Source of the DNA: Darksidea phi | Taxonomy: Eukaryota; Ascomycota; Dothideomycetes; Pleosporales; Lentitheciaceae | Direction of reading: 5' to 3' | DNA: 64,000 nt | Assembly: GCA_030770425.1 (NCBI GenBank) | Contig: JASJFT010000002.1 | Location: forward strand, 655,994-719,993 | The notes under the pieces: generated by a model | Seen by the model: only the letters and a program-made list of their open reading frames with translations | What the model was told of the DNA's origin: nothing | Database searches by the model: none | Part shown: one piece after another, positions 32,208 through 43,553 of the stretch | Position numbering within the stretch: position 1 is the stretch's first letter | Layout: each line of letters opens with the position of its first letter | Made by a program: the position numbers and the translations under genes

Positions 32208-35200
32208 CTATTCCAGATACTGGGCCAATGCCTGCTTGACATCCGGTGCCAACCTCTCCTGCACTAGCTGCACAATCTTTCCATTGTGCCTTGTGTTCGC
32301 CTCCTTGAGATAGTGACCCACCCAAACCTTAACATCGGTAATCTCCGGGAACGGATCCTTCGGCTGCTTCTTACAGGTGTTGAGTTGGGTGAAGCCGACG
32401 CCAAAGCCCAACTCGTCAACATCCGCATCGGGAATAACGTCATCAGCTGCAGCTGGCACAGGTGGATTGACTAGAAGCTCAAGTAGGCGCTGCGTCGTCA
32501 GGTTCCAGCCCTTGGGGTAGCGGTTGACGAAAGCCTGCGAATCGGTGAGCGTTTTGGTGAAAGACACGACGGCGGTCTTGCGGTCAACTGGCCGGGCTAA
32601 CTTCTGAGTGTCGGGAAGGATGATGCTCAAGTAGATCTGTTTGAAAACACTGGATTGCTGTTAGCACAGAACAGAGGTATACATTGTTGGAAAACTCACT
32701 CGTGCTGGACTTGATCGCTGACGGTGATGAAAAAGTCCGCACCAAGCCCCTTCTCTTGTCGAGCTGAGATGAAGTGGTAGAATGCGATAAAGCGCTGCTG
32801 AAAAGTTTCCGTCTTCATACTCGACAGACGCGTCAACATTAGCTGTACGATCGTCACAAAGTATGGTTGTAGCGCTGCGAGCGGAATGTGCGTGATGATT
32901 GCTTCGATGAGATCGAACGAGTATGTCTCGTTTGCCTTGGAGGAGACGAGCTTCTGGAAGATGCCTAATATCGGCTCCACTTGATTTCTCGCAACGATGT
33001 TCTGGATCTCATGCGGTATCATAGCGATCAAGAGACGACTAAGTGCTGGAACGTTACCCCTAGATTCCCAAGCACCAGGAAGGATGATAGCCTCGAAAAG
33101 ACCGTGATAGTAGCCTGGAAGATCACCCGCTGGGTTTGCCTCGAGTAGCGCGGCGAACAGCTGGAAGACATAGGGTGCGAACTCCTCAACGTTCTCTGAT
33201 AGGATGAGCGAGAAGGGCTCGTAGAGCTTGGAGTCAAATGCGGCACTGTGCGTAGGAGCGGCAAAGCGGATCAAGGCACCGAGGCCTTCAAATAAGAAAT
33301 ACTGGAAACGCGGATTGCTGGGGTTGTGCCGGATAACTTTGAGAATGCCGACGAAGTTGTTTAGTACGAGCTCGCTAATGGGCAGCACACCCTCCCGAAC
33401 GAAGATCAGCACCCGCATGACACACTTCATTAGGAACTCGTTCTCTTGGATCTTCTCGGGGGCAGACTCTTTGGTGATGAGTTTAAACAGATGTGTGAGC
33501 AGATCTCGCGAGGCTCCGACGACCGACTCCTTTTGGATGATGGGATTCTTACTCGCATCTGTCAAGAAGAGAGCGCGCTCTACGGCGATGGCAGCGTAGG
33601 TGTGAATAACATAGTTCGTGTTGGCCAGATGGTTGACAAGGAGCGGGAAGGCAGCCCGCCATAGATCCGCGGATAGTTGGTTGCGGAAGAGGTAGAGAAA
33701 TTTAATAGAGTCCACTTTGAGGATGGGCGCGACGCTCTCGCCTTGCAGATCGGCCGCGATGTTGTTCTGGAAAAAAGCAAGGATATCGACGTTGGGGTTG
33801 ACGCTTATTACGCCCTGTGCCGTTGTTGCGCTGCCCTGAGCGGCAATAGCAGAAAAGAGGTAGACCGCGGTGTCTTTTGACTTCCAATTCTCCTTGGGAT
33901 TCTTGGCGTAGTCTTGGAGATAGGCGTCCACGTATGTTTGCGACGTGCTCGTGACCAACGTCTCGAAGCGTGACATGAGAGTGCGGAGGAAGTTGGTCGC
34001 GGCGCGTCGCCTGGTGTCGTTGTCGGACCCTTCCAAATCTCTCCGGATGAACTCGATGGGCTCGTCTTCAAATAGCTCAACATCGGATTCGCGCAGAGTC
34101 AGATTGGGCAGGACAACCTTTTCGATGATCTGCACCAGTACCTCCTGGCTGTTGAAGTTCTCGGCATGATGGGTCCCAGCAACACTGGTGAGGAACTGCA
34201 GCGCCTTGCTGACCAGGATGTCATACTTGGTCTCCAAGCCCACTGACATGAGGAAACTCCATGTTGTTTGAATAAACTGCGGCAGCTGCGGGCCAAACAC
34301 ATCCTCGTATTTTTGCACGTAGAGCATCAGGGCCTCGAAGATGCCTGCGCGGACATACTCTAGCGGCCCCGATTCGCTCTCGTCATCCGTGTGCAGGGTT
34401 GCATTGTCATATACGAGGTATTTGTGGAGCAGACCGGCTATTGCGGCGATATTGTCTTCGAATACCGGCGGCAGGTCTTGACAGGAGAGATCGTAGAAAA
34501 TCTTCACGATGAGGTCGAGTGTGGTGAATGCGGCCTTTAGAGCTTCTGGGTTGTTCTGCGAGTTTGTGATGACGCCGTCGGTGTTCTCGAGCAGCGTCAG
34601 GAAGGGTGCACTGAACTTGGATAGGACGTGGTTAATCTCGGTGAAGAGGTCATCGGAGCGGAACAGCGGCCGCCAGCGCTTGAAGATGGAGTGGGCCACG
34701 CGCAGCACGCCGTTGTTGACGGTAGCGTTGTCGGGTGTCAACCGAGATATCAGATCGTCCACCAAAGTGTCCCACCGTAGCCAAAAGTCGCTGTCTGCAA
34801 TGACGCTGATGGCCTCGCCGAGCTGTGCCTGTAGATTCGGGGGCACCGAGACCATCAAGCCAATGAGCTCACGCTTGATGGCTGCGACCTCGTCCTCGGG
34901 CAGCAGGTAGTTGCCTTCATCGTCGACCCAGTTGCGCTTCACAAAGTTTTTGAAGTAGAGAGCGCTTGCGAGTCGGACCGTGGGCGGGGCAGAGTCGCTG
35001 GCGACGATCTGGAGGAGAGTGAGGGAGAAGCCCGGCTTGGTCTGTTCCTGGGCGATGGCGGCCTCGGCTGCATACGTTAGCGGCGGTCACATCACATGAA
35101 GCTGGAGAAGGAGGTATATAGACAGCTGTGTCCCGGTCGGCGGAGACCCAGATGCAGCGTACCTTGCTTGTTCTTGGTGTGATCCAAGCTCGCAGCGAGC

Positions 35201-35232
35201 AGCTGGGAGAGCGTGGCGACGTCGGTAGCCAT
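32208..35232 (-). CDS. CSE1: Exportin-2 / importin-alpha re-exporter Cse1
   Basis: The predicted 959-residue karyopherin-beta carries importin-alpha, bound with Ran-GTP, back to the cytoplasm. Exons are 35163-35232, 32700-35067 and 32208-32649; the length equals that of yeast Cse1 (960). The start reads MATDVATLSQLLAASLDHTK, the first splice leads into the importin-beta N-terminal domain (ALYFKNFVKRNW), and helical HEAT repeats follow throughout. The family text includes FEDEPIEFIRRDLEGSD and the C-terminal IYLSIILPDTQ. For the last intron I chose the acceptor at 32650, since only it restores QVQHDVFKQIY. The gene shares a 465-base promoter with TSC2. Confidence 0.95.
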
Positions 35233-35697
35233 GGTCGGGAAAGGCACACCAGAAGGAGGGGGAGAAAACGGGGGTCGAGGTTGGGGCGGTGGGGGTATAA
35301 TGCGGCCGACGGAGATATTTTGGTGTTTTGGCCGGCCTGCAGCAAAAACACAGCGGACGACGCTACTGGGTACATGGGACAGTGAACGGCCCGTGGCCGC
35401 CCCGGATTTGCGCTTTTGCCCTTTGACGCCATCCATCCACGGTCCCTCACGCCCCATGACCCACGCCCCGTTCAGAGACTCCGCGCTCCAGCCTCCCATT
35501 GCCATCTTCGCCATGCGCGCTGTCTGCAAGGCACCGTAGATGGATACCAGCGACCGCATCGAGTCCAGCCACCCTCGACGTCGATCCCTCCCCCCCCATC
35601 CCCCATCTGCCCCCCTTCCGTCCCCCAACAGCTTCATACGCGCCCATGACCGACCCCGGCACGTTCCGCCTCGGTAGTCGACTGCACCGTGAGACAC
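35233..35697. promoter_or_regulatory. Bidirectional promoter between CSE1 and TSC2
   Basis: The 465 bases separate two divergent start codons. The sequence is GC-rich, with C-rich tracts near 35585-35625 on the TSC2 side. Long open frames cross it on both strands because of the base composition, but none has a family. Confidence 0.5.
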
Positions 35698-38600
35698 ATG
35701 TCTCCGTCCTCACAGCAGCTCCCGCGCACGCCCGACCGCCGCTCGTCCTCCTCGGCCCTCTTTGGCGCCTTCCGCTCGCTCACCCAAGGCCGTCTGAAGA
35801 GCCCAACGCCGCCCCCCTCGACATGCTCGACCACGTACACCCCGGCGCGCACTGTCTCCCTGGACGCTGAGACTAGTCCGACTGTGCACGCTGCAGACGA
35901 CGCCCTCAAGCGGATCAACGAGCACGCGCTGTCGAAGCATGGCCGGCCTGTGCTGGGCGGGCCGCCGGAGCTGGGAGAGCTGGTCGAACAGCTTGACAAA
36001 AACCGTCCCTTCGCAGAAAGAGCAGCTGCTGTAGAGAGCCTCTGTGGGATACTGAGTGCATATGACGTGCAGAATGTGCTAGAGCTGTGGTCCCGCGCGA
36101 GCGACCTTCTGCTCCCCGAGCAGCCTGACCGCGTTGCCGACGCTGGCTACAGACTGCTCAAGGGATGTGTCGCCCTGGAGAAGCTGTCCACCCTCGAACG
36201 CAGCGTCTTCTTTGATGCTGCGTCCCTGCGCAAGAACGACAGCAGCTTCAACCGACGCCTCGACATCGTCGCGACACTCACCAAGGGTGGCCGCGACATC
36301 GATGCTTGCGAGTCCCTCCTTCCGCACTTCATCCTGACGTCTTTCGATGCTTGCTTCAGGCAGAGCGTCGATGCATACAGGGCACACCGCAAGGCCAGTG
36401 GCGGCAAGAAGAGCGCCGATCAACGCCTCCAGGAACTCGACAACATGGCACGGCTCTTCCAATATACCATCGACGTCTGCAAGTTCAATTCTAAGGTTTT
36501 CAACGATGATGACCTGGAACTCCTCCTGAGGAAGACCATGTCCATCTGCCAGGAGACTACACAGACCCGTGACATAGAAAACGCCGTTACGCTCTTCGAT
36601 ACTATCATCACCTATGTCCACGTGCCCAACAATGCCTTACGCCCCTGCTTGGAGGTGCTGTGTGCCGTCCACCGTCAGCTCGCAAACTTCCAAGAGCAGA
36701 CATGGAACACCCTGAGCAATCTGTTCAAGTCCCACGTCGGCCAGGCCGCCGTATCTGCCCTTTTACGCACCCTGATCGATGGACCAATCCGGAAGGGTCG
36801 CGAGTCCAGTGCCTACAGAGGGACTATCCAAGTACTGCAGCAGCTCGTGCTCGAAGACGGCCGTAACGGACTGCCTACAGTACCCATTTCCGTGTTGTTT
36901 CCGGCACTCGAAGCGTCGATTAGAAAGCCACACAAAACCCAAGAAGAGTTCGTTATCGATATGATTAATGCTGTATTTGCTCAAGACAGGCTGAGGGAAT
37001 CGCTGCTCACAGAAACTGATTGGAGCCATCTCCTAGAAATCGTCTACACATGCGCCGAGCGTGAAGACGAGCGCTTGAGAGCCAATTCAGACAAGACGAT
37101 GGATGAGAAGGCAACCCCAGCAAGCGAAAAGACCCCCTCAACGAGCGAGAAGACGCTCTCGGTAAACGAGAAAACCCTATCAGTCAACGGGCTCGGCTCT
37201 CTAAATGCCGCAGTCAATGCTGCGACTGGCTCTGTTGCGTCGACAAATGGCGATCACGATACTGATGCCATTTCAAACTTCGATCTGACTGCGCCCGCGC
37301 CCGCGCCTCACCCCGAAACTGTTTCTCGCAACACCGAGAACGGCATCTTCAAAATCCTGATCAAGTTGGACGATATCAGCAAAGATCTCGATTTCGTCCA
37401 AAAAGATGCCGTGATGGAGCTTTTTATGCGCCTTGCGCACCGTCTGAGTGACTCAACTGCCGAGAACTTGATCGGCTATTACACACAGGAACGCTACTTG
37501 CATCCTTCAAATGGAGAGTGGCTGGAAGCGTGTCGCAGTCTAGTCTCTGGAATACTCAAGGATATTACCAGACCCAGGTCGCTTCGGATACTGAGCATAC
37601 AAGCCCTGCGCGAGACATACACCACTGTGGAGACACTCTGTGCCAGCGACTCTGTCTTGCAATGTGGGGCACTGCTCCTGAACAACATCGAAACCGAAGA
37701 GGATGTTGCCGTTCTACACCAGCTCGTCGACTTTGCCGTGGACGTCGCCGATCGAGCATCGCATGATAGCTTCTTGGGCATGATAAGTCTTCTGAAGAGA
37801 CGATTAGAACGCTGCGCAATGGCCCACCAACCCTCGATGGATAAGCCTTCGCGTTCCTATTCAGCGTCTTTCCCACTAAAGGCCGATCGATTATTAGGGT
37901 CCCCGTGCAACGTAGTGACTACTGCGTTTGTACGTCTTTTCACCCGGAATATCAAGAAGAATGCTAGAAAGACACGTATTCTCTACGAAGTCTTGCGTCA
38001 CATCGCAGGCACTGATAGCTACGAGAGCGATGCTCGTTTGGCCGTGCTCAGACTGCTCTTCCGCCTACGTGCGGATTCGGAGCACGCGATTGTGGTCAGC
38101 GCAACTTCCGAAGGCGAGAGCCTAGCTGCAGTATTGTGTAGGACAGAGGAGACCGCAAGCAGCGTCGAAACCGAGGAAGCTATGACCGCTGACCACGCCC
38201 GATATGAGGATCAGTCGCCATGGCGCGAGCACCGCAGAGTCTCGGGTAGCCCACACAATTCACTCAACAGGCACGCTAGTCGCTACCCAAGTGCTACTGG
38301 ACGCGTCTCCAAGCCAGTTCCACCCTTGTGGATGTACCCAGGTCCCAAGGGTCTCCCCGAAGAGCCATCGCCCGAAGTCAGTCGAGTCGTCTTCTCGCAT
38401 ATTGACGCGGAATACTACCCACTAAGCGACGACGTTCTTGATTTGGAGGTCACACTATGGCTCGAGCTTGTCATTTCACTGTTACAGGCCTCCTCGGACT
38501 GGGAAATATACAGCTACGCCCTAGTGCATTTGGGTTCTCAGCTGTCGAATCAGTCTCTAGTACGCAGTTGCATACCACAGTTGAAGATGCTTCGTAGCGT

Positions 38601-40614
38601 CATCTGCGAGCGCATTCGCAACTCGTCGTTCCGTGATCCTCCTCCCCATACTCTGCTCAAAAAAGCAGATGTTGCCGTCTGTCTATTTCACATTCTTACA
38701 GTCCTCATCAGTTACCACGACCACTTCGAAAAGAGCGAGGAAGACGACCTCGTCAAAGCCTTCATCCATGGCATTGGCAACTGGGACAGGACGTCAAAAT
38801 GGTGTATCCATGCACTGTCTGTATGCTGCCATGAAGTCCCACTCTCTGTCAGCAAGTCACTGGACACGATTATACAAAAGATGTCGCAGATTGTCACCAA
38901 GCCGGCTACCGCCATTCATATCCTAGACTTTCTCACCTCTCTTGCCAGGATGCCGGATCTGTACAAAAACTTCCGTGAAGACGAGTTCAAGATGGTGTTT
39001 GGGGTCAGCTTCCGATACCTGCAGCACATTCGAGATCAGCGCGAGCGAGCCGCAGGCTCATTCCATAACGGCCACCGGTCGCTTCGACATACTGGTGCTT
39101 CACGAGACTTTGCATCTTCGCCCGACCATCTTTCAAGAAGAAACAAAGTGATCGAAGATGATCTTCCGCAATATTTGTATTCGTTGGCTTACCATGTCAT
39201 CACGTTCTGGTTCATGACGCTCAAAATGGAGGATCGACCTAAACTCATGCCCTGGATAGCACGAAGTTTGCGCTTCACTGATAGCATGGGAAGACTAGCC
39301 GACCTGGAAGAGCAAGGCCAGGTCATTGTAGACATGATGAACATGGTGGGCTACTCCGACCGCGACGAGACAATGCGAGACGCCAATTTTGCCAAGCCAG
39401 GCGACGGCGAAGTGTGGAAGAAGACCTGGATCGTGGGACATAGTCTAGTGACGATCGAGACAGCTGCGAGAACCGGAGTATCGCAAATTACTAATAGAAG
39501 ACCCTGCGGCACTCGATTCCTCTCCGTGCGTCCTCTCCTCGCGCCGCCTCCACGTCACCAGGCCCCTTTGACAGTCGGTCTCGCCTCGGAGACGTTCTAT
39601 AGCGACTCGTATGTTGGCATCCTACCAGACGATATTTTCCAATCCTTCTACGCACCAATGAATTCAAGTCTCGATCCACCAATACCGTTACCAGATGACG
39701 GCATGATACGCCGTGCTATTGGCGCCTTTGATCGCATCTCTGCGGTAGACAGCTACAAAGTTGGCGTCATATACATTGGCGAAGGCGAAACTGACGAAAA
39801 AGTTATCTTGATGAACGACGTCGGCTCTCCGGCTTACACCTCTTTCGTAAGCGACTTGGGCACCCTGTGTCGGCTCAAAGACGCAAAGTTCAACACTGGT
39901 GGGCTAGACACGCGCGACAATATGGATGGTGAATTCACCTACTGTTGGCGGGATCGCTGCATCGAGCTCGTTTTCCACATTACTACCATGATGCCTACGA
40001 ATCGCGACGACGACATGACATATCCGAACAAAAAGCGCCACATCGGCAATGACTTTGTGAATATCATTTTCAACGACTCGGGTCTTCCGTACAACTTTGA
40101 CACTTTCCCATCTGCCTTCAACTACGTACATATCGTCATTTCGCCGGAGTCTCGGGCATCGTTTGTTCAGCGTCGCTTAGATTCAGATCCCGACGGCAAA
40201 AATCGGTACTACAAGGTACAGGTTATTTCCAAGCCTGGATTTCCAGACATTTCACCTGCAGCTGAGACCAAATTGCTCGCTGGGAAACACCTCGCCGCAT
40301 ACTGTCGCCTCATCGCCATCAATGCCAGCGTCTTCTCGCAAGTTTGGTTCATCAAAGACGGCGGAGAATCCGTGTCTTCTTGGCGCAACCGTCTTCGAGA
40401 GATTCAACGTCTGCGCGATCGGTACGGCGCAAGTGATCTCCAGCCCGGTGTCGCACCGTCATCGCCGGGCAACCAGCACGGTCTGTCAAGTCCGCCTTCA
40501 AGAGACAATAACCTGGCAACCCAATTCAAGCGGACCAGTGTTGCAACTTATATTAGCGAGGGCACGAATCGAAGCAGTTTGACCGGCAGCAGCTCTCACG
40601 ATGTTGCGCTTTGA
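35698..40614 (+). CDS. TSC2: Tuberin (TSC2) homolog, Rheb GTPase-activating protein
   Basis: This single-exon gene encodes 1,638 residues; the frame extends a few codons upstream, but the first ATG is at 35698. The N-terminus is Ser/Pro-rich, followed by a long alpha-helical tuberin region (from about residue 80) with an insertion of four SEKT/NEKT-like repeats near residues 470-490. The RapGAP domain lies at about 1350-1545. It includes YKVGVIYIGEGETDEK and KKRHIGNDFVNIIFND, where the first Asn of GND is the catalytic asparagine thumb of this GAP family. TSC2 inactivates Rheb and restrains TORC1 in response to nutrients; this function is inferred from homology. The C-terminal tail is disordered. 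Confidence 0.93.
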   Translation: MSPSSQQLPRTPDRRSSSSALFGAFRSLTQGRLKSPTPPPSTCSTTYTPARTVSLDAETSPTVHAADDALKRINEHALSKHGRPVLGGPPELGELVEQLDKNRPFAERAAAVESLCGILSAYDVQNVLELWSRASDLLLPEQPDRVADAGYRLLKGCVALEKLSTLERSVFFDAASLRKNDSSFNRRLDIVATLTKGGRDIDACESLLPHFILTSFDACFRQSVDAYRAHRKASGGKKSADQRLQELDNMARLFQYTIDVCKFNSKVFNDDDLELLLRKTMSICQETTQTRDIENAVTLFDTIITYVHVPNNALRPCLEVLCAVHRQLANFQEQTWNTLSNLFKSHVGQAAVSALLRTLIDGPIRKGRESSAYRGTIQVLQQLVLEDGRNGLPTVPISVLFPALEASIRKPHKTQEEFVIDMINAVFAQDRLRESLLTETDWSHLLEIVYTCAEREDERLRANSDKTMDEKATPASEKTPSTSEKTLSVNEKTLSVNGLGSLNAAVNAATGSVASTNGDHDTDAISNFDLTAPAPAPHPETVSRNTENGIFKILIKLDDISKDLDFVQKDAVMELFMRLAHRLSDSTAENLIGYYTQERYLHPSNGEWLEACRSLVSGILKDITRPRSLRILSIQALRETYTTVETLCASDSVLQCGALLLNNIETEEDVAVLHQLVDFAVDVADRASHDSFLGMISLLKRRLERCAMAHQPSMDKPSRSYSASFPLKADRLLGSPCNVVTTAFVRLFTRNIKKNARKTRILYEVLRHIAGTDSYESDARLAVLRLLFRLRADSEHAIVVSATSEGESLAAVLCRTEETASSVETEEAMTADHARYEDQSPWREHRRVSGSPHNSLNRHASRYPSATGRVSKPVPPLWMYPGPKGLPEEPSPEVSRVVFSHIDAEYYPLSDDVLDLEVTLWLELVISLLQASSDWEIYSYALVHLGSQLSNQSLVRSCIPQLKMLRSVICERIRNSSFRDPPPHTLLKKADVAVCLFHILTVLISYHDHFEKSEEDDLVKAFIHGIGNWDRTSKWCIHALSVCCHEVPLSVSKSLDTIIQKMSQIVTKPATAIHILDFLTSLARMPDLYKNFREDEFKMVFGVSFRYLQHIRDQRERAAGSFHNGHRSLRHTGASRDFASSPDHLSRRNKVIEDDLPQYLYSLAYHVITFWFMTLKMEDRPKLMPWIARSLRFTDSMGRLADLEEQGQVIVDMMNMVGYSDRDETMRDANFAKPGDGEVWKKTWIVGHSLVTIETAARTGVSQITNRRPCGTRFLSVRPLLAPPPRHQAPLTVGLASETFYSDSYVGILPDDIFQSFYAPMNSSLDPPIPLPDDGMIRRAIGAFDRISAVDSYKVGVIYIGEGETDEKVILMNDVGSPAYTSFVSDLGTLCRLKDAKFNTGGLDTRDNMDGEFTYCWRDRCIELVFHITTMMPTNRDDDMTYPNKKRHIGNDFVNIIFNDSGLPYNFDTFPSAFNYVHIVISPESRASFVQRRLDSDPDGKNRYYKVQVISKPGFPDISPAAETKLLAGKHLAAYCRLIAINASVFSQVWFIKDGGESVSSWRNRLREIQRLRDRYGASDLQPGVAPSSPGNQHGLSSPPSRDNNLATQFKRTSVATYISEGTNRSSLTGSSSHDVAL

Positions 40615-41756
40615 GTACACGTGCGCTTGCGATCATCGTTTCTGCTCAAAGTCCTTCTGGATACATTTACACAGATACCCGGCATGTTTGTTTTTCTTCC
40701 ACTAGAACGTCGGGGTCGGGATTCTTGATATGGTTTTTTTGGGTATGTCCTTCAGACATTGCATTGCATGGCGTTCATAGCGGTGGGGGCTAGAGGCCCC
40801 ACAACAAAAAAGTTCTGCTTGGGTTTCACTTTGTATTTCTTCTTGTACTGGTTGTTGGCACACGACGGCGGTTTGCAGTGCTGGTTCCGTTCGTAGCTGT
40901 GTAGCTGTATTATACACGCTCTGACTTTTTCTCCACTGGATGCTTGGTTTGTTGGAACATTGGTGTGGAAAGGCAAGGTGAAACTCTACTCTTGTTGTTC
41001 ATGTCTAGCCTCAAAGTTTTGTTAGGTGACTAGAATCTCGCTTCGACCTTCATAGTCATTTTCTTCGGAGCGTCTTTTTCTCCTTCCGCACCCCTTGTTT
41101 TGTTCTGAAGAGGGTTGGCGAAGCAAGAGTTATTATGGGCTTCAAACACTTGTTTTCGCGAGGTTATATAGCTAACCTTTTGGACCGCACCATGTGAGAT
41201 GGTCATGGGTGTGATGTAGGCGTGTCCCGCTAGCTGCCGTATGTTTGCCATGGTAGACTAGAAGACTTGTTTGGTAGGGCTGGTGATTGAGAGAGAAAAG
41301 AGGGTTTGGAAGACTTTCAGGATGTGGATTACACCTAAGCGGAGTTGGTTTTCTGGCTGAGGACTCAACAGGAGGTAACGGTAGGTACAAGTGTTGTTGG
41401 TTAGAAGTATTATTGGACGGACCTAGGTGTGTGGTTAGGTATAAGAAGGGGGCCTTGGGGCTTGGGTATCGGATGCGCAGTGTAGCGGGTGGTATTTCAG
41501 AAACAAATGCTTGCGCCTCGGTAATGTAATGTACAACACAATGGACGTCTTTTATTGATAGAGCACTGATTTCTACCGAACATTCGATCGATCGATCGAT
41601 CGACGACAACACGACGAAGGGCCCATGCAGGACTCATGGATGGATGTAACGCTTCTCTACGACGACGCTGCGCATCTGGAACATCATGCCCTGTTATATC
41701 TACATCGTAGGTTAGAATGGTCACTGAAGTTTGGGACGGGGTGATGTACCTATCAT
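40615..41756. other. Intergenic region with a CGAT microsatellite
   Basis: This is the 3' flank of TSC2 and of the convergent small membrane-protein gene. It includes a CGAT tetranucleotide run at about 41585-41604. A 146-codon minus-strand frame (41172-41612) runs across that microsatellite and shows no family, so I did not call it. Confidence 0.4.
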
Positions 41757-42035
41757 TCATGCTAGCCCTAGCTCCTTGCACATCATCCTTCGGCGGCGAT
41801 ACATGTGGCGGAGTTGAAGCGTTGCGACGGCGAGGCCGATGAGGGCGATGATGACGCCGAGCACGCCGAAGAGGATGGTCAAGGTGGGAGGGTCTTTGTC
41901 GTTTGCGGTTGCAATGGGCAGGAGCAGTGGTGTTGGGGTTGAGGTTGCGGCCATGGACGGGTCGACGGGTTTGGAAGAGGAGGTGGTAGTCGATGGCGAG
42001 GCAAGGTGAGGGTGGATGGCGGTGATGTTGACCAT
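41757..42035 (-). CDS. Small single-pass membrane protein, 92 residues
   Basis: The frame starts at the ATG at 42035 and is one exon. The N-terminal 45 residues are Ser/Thr/Pro-rich. A clear membrane helix (LTILFGVLGVIIALIGLAVA, about 52-71) is followed by LRHMYRRRRMM, a positive-inside flank, so the N-terminus probably faces outward or into the lumen. Such small Thr-rich one-helix proteins are frequent in filamentous fungi and mostly uncharacterised. No signal peptide is evident. Confidence 0.55.
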   Translation of the reverse strand: MVNITAIHPHLASPSTTTSSSKPVDPSMAATSTPTPLLLPIATANDKDPPTLTILFGVLGVIIALIGLAVATLQLRHMYRRRRMMCKELGLA

Positions 42036-43553
42036 GGTGCTTCCGATATAAGGTATTGGGTGGATTTGGAGCAGCTTGGTGGACGAAGATGGCGAACGGG
42101 GGGTGGAGGTAATTCGTTGAGTGTGGGAGGATTTTGATGAGATAGCATTTTTCTAAGGGACGTCGAAGCCGTCTTATACTGTTGCAGGTTTGTGGGCGGC
42201 GAACTATGCGGTTGGTTAGTGGTTCTCCAAAGTGTCATTGCCCGCCCACCCTGAACGGGACTATGAGGCGTGTCAGGGCGCAGCGGCAACGAGGACGCCA
42301 GGACGTCGGCGGACGGTGGGAGTGGCCCACCCTGAACGGGACTAGAGGCGTGCAAGTGTCATTGCCCGCCTACCCTGAACGGGACTAAAGGTCGGTGGGC
42401 GCGCACGGGCGGCCTGCGGGGAAATGCAGGTGTGAAACCGAAGAAAGTTTGGAGACGAGCATCGAGGCGGAAAAGGAACAAGGAACCGTTGCTGAGGCCG
42501 ACCATGCAGCCGACCCTCTCAGCACGGCGCACATGTTGCTTTTCGCAATGAAATACGGCACTGCGCTTGCTAGCGGGGTGTCGGGCCCTCGCGACGCTCT
42601 TTCTCCCTCCCTCATGGGCGCCTCTCGACGACGGCCAGAAGCAGCGGCGGCGGTGGGCTCGAGCACCAGCTGGTGGATCGCGCTTTCAGTCCGTGCGCGG
42701 AAAACGTCAGTGGACACACAAAGAACATAAAATACCCTCACTGTAGAAGTAGTAGATGAGATCGCTACAACGTCATTGGTCTTACGTCGTCGACACTCCA
42801 TCGAACCCTACTACAAGCGTGCCAATGTCCCCCTACCCCGTCGACGCTCATCTGATTTCCTTCTCGACGAGCCACATAAGATCAATCCCAACGGCGGATC
42901 AACATCGAGTCCGTCCCCACTTATACGGGCCATATACAACCAAGAACGAGATCACCGCTGCTGCCTCGAGAATTCAGGACCCTCCTCGCCCTCGGGGCGC
43001 TGCCGGTATGCTCATGCTGACACGGGCCTCTGATGCAGCATGCTGCCACTAAACGGCCGGGAGCTTGGCCTGCGCGGGCCGGTCAGGGTGTCATCCCTCA
43101 CAGTCACCAGCCGCTGTGCCGGGAGATGTGATGTTGGCCGCTTGTAATGCCTATAACAGTATAGCCTCTCCAGGACACCCCGGGCACGGCGCAGGCCGTC
43201 GCTCGAGAACTAGATCATGCCGGAAGCCTGCCTTGCGTGTCCTGGTGTATTTTTATAAGGCTGTTATAAACCCATAGACATTATCCCAATGCAGGAGCAC
43301 ACATCAATGACGAGTACATATCAATTTCAGCCTGATAGGTACGCGCAATACGCCATGCCCGCGGTGTATGGGCTGATAACGGCCTCCTCTCTCTGGTTCT
43401 TGACTCCCTCCGTGCTCAAGCAGAGTGAATGGGGTCCTACATATGGTAGGGTTCCCTAGCTAACATGCTCCACTCCGAGGAAAACCATCGGTGAAATATT
43501 TCGTTTTATCTACGGGTATTCACTACTCCATCACCGCCCGCTACAACCCCGTC
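42036..43553. other. Intergenic region with short direct repeats
   Basis: This 1.5 kb contains the promoter of the small membrane-protein gene and three direct repeats at 42231-42387. Overlapping open frames on both strands at 42385-42801 and a shorter one to 43052 share no family and are probably chance frames in GC-rich sequence. The final part is the 3' flank of LAA1. Confidence 0.4.
42231..42387 (+). repeat. Three short direct repeats
   Basis: The core ccctgaacgggacta occurs three times. Copies 1 (42231-42272) and 3 (42355-42387) extend upstream to agtgtcattgcccgcc, and copies 1 and 2 (42321-42352) extend downstream to gaggcgtg. Spacing is about 90 and 45 bases, so it is not a regular tandem array. 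The repeats lie about 200-350 bases upstream of the small membrane-protein start codon. Confidence 0.75.

Noticed and set aside
35092..35697. 201-codon minus-strand frame over the CSE1/TSC2 promoter
   Set aside because: GC-rich sequence leaves long open frames on both strands; the frame overlaps CSE1 exon 1 out of frame and looks like low-complexity Arg/Gly/Ser text.
36079..36621. 180-codon minus-strand frame inside TSC2
   Set aside because: It is the exact antisense of well-conserved TSC2 coding sequence and has no family resemblance.
41172..41612. 146-codon minus-strand frame downstream of TSC2
   Set aside because: It runs through a CGAT microsatellite, has a biased His/Pro/Ser composition and no recognisable family or start context.
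42231..42387. CRISPR-like repeat array
   Set aside because: Only three copies with unequal spacers of about 90 and 45 bases, in an intron-containing fungal genome with no cas genes.
42385..42801. Overlapping frames of 111 and 138 codons on opposite strands
   Set aside because: Neither has a conserved motif, and both are explained by the GC-rich composition.
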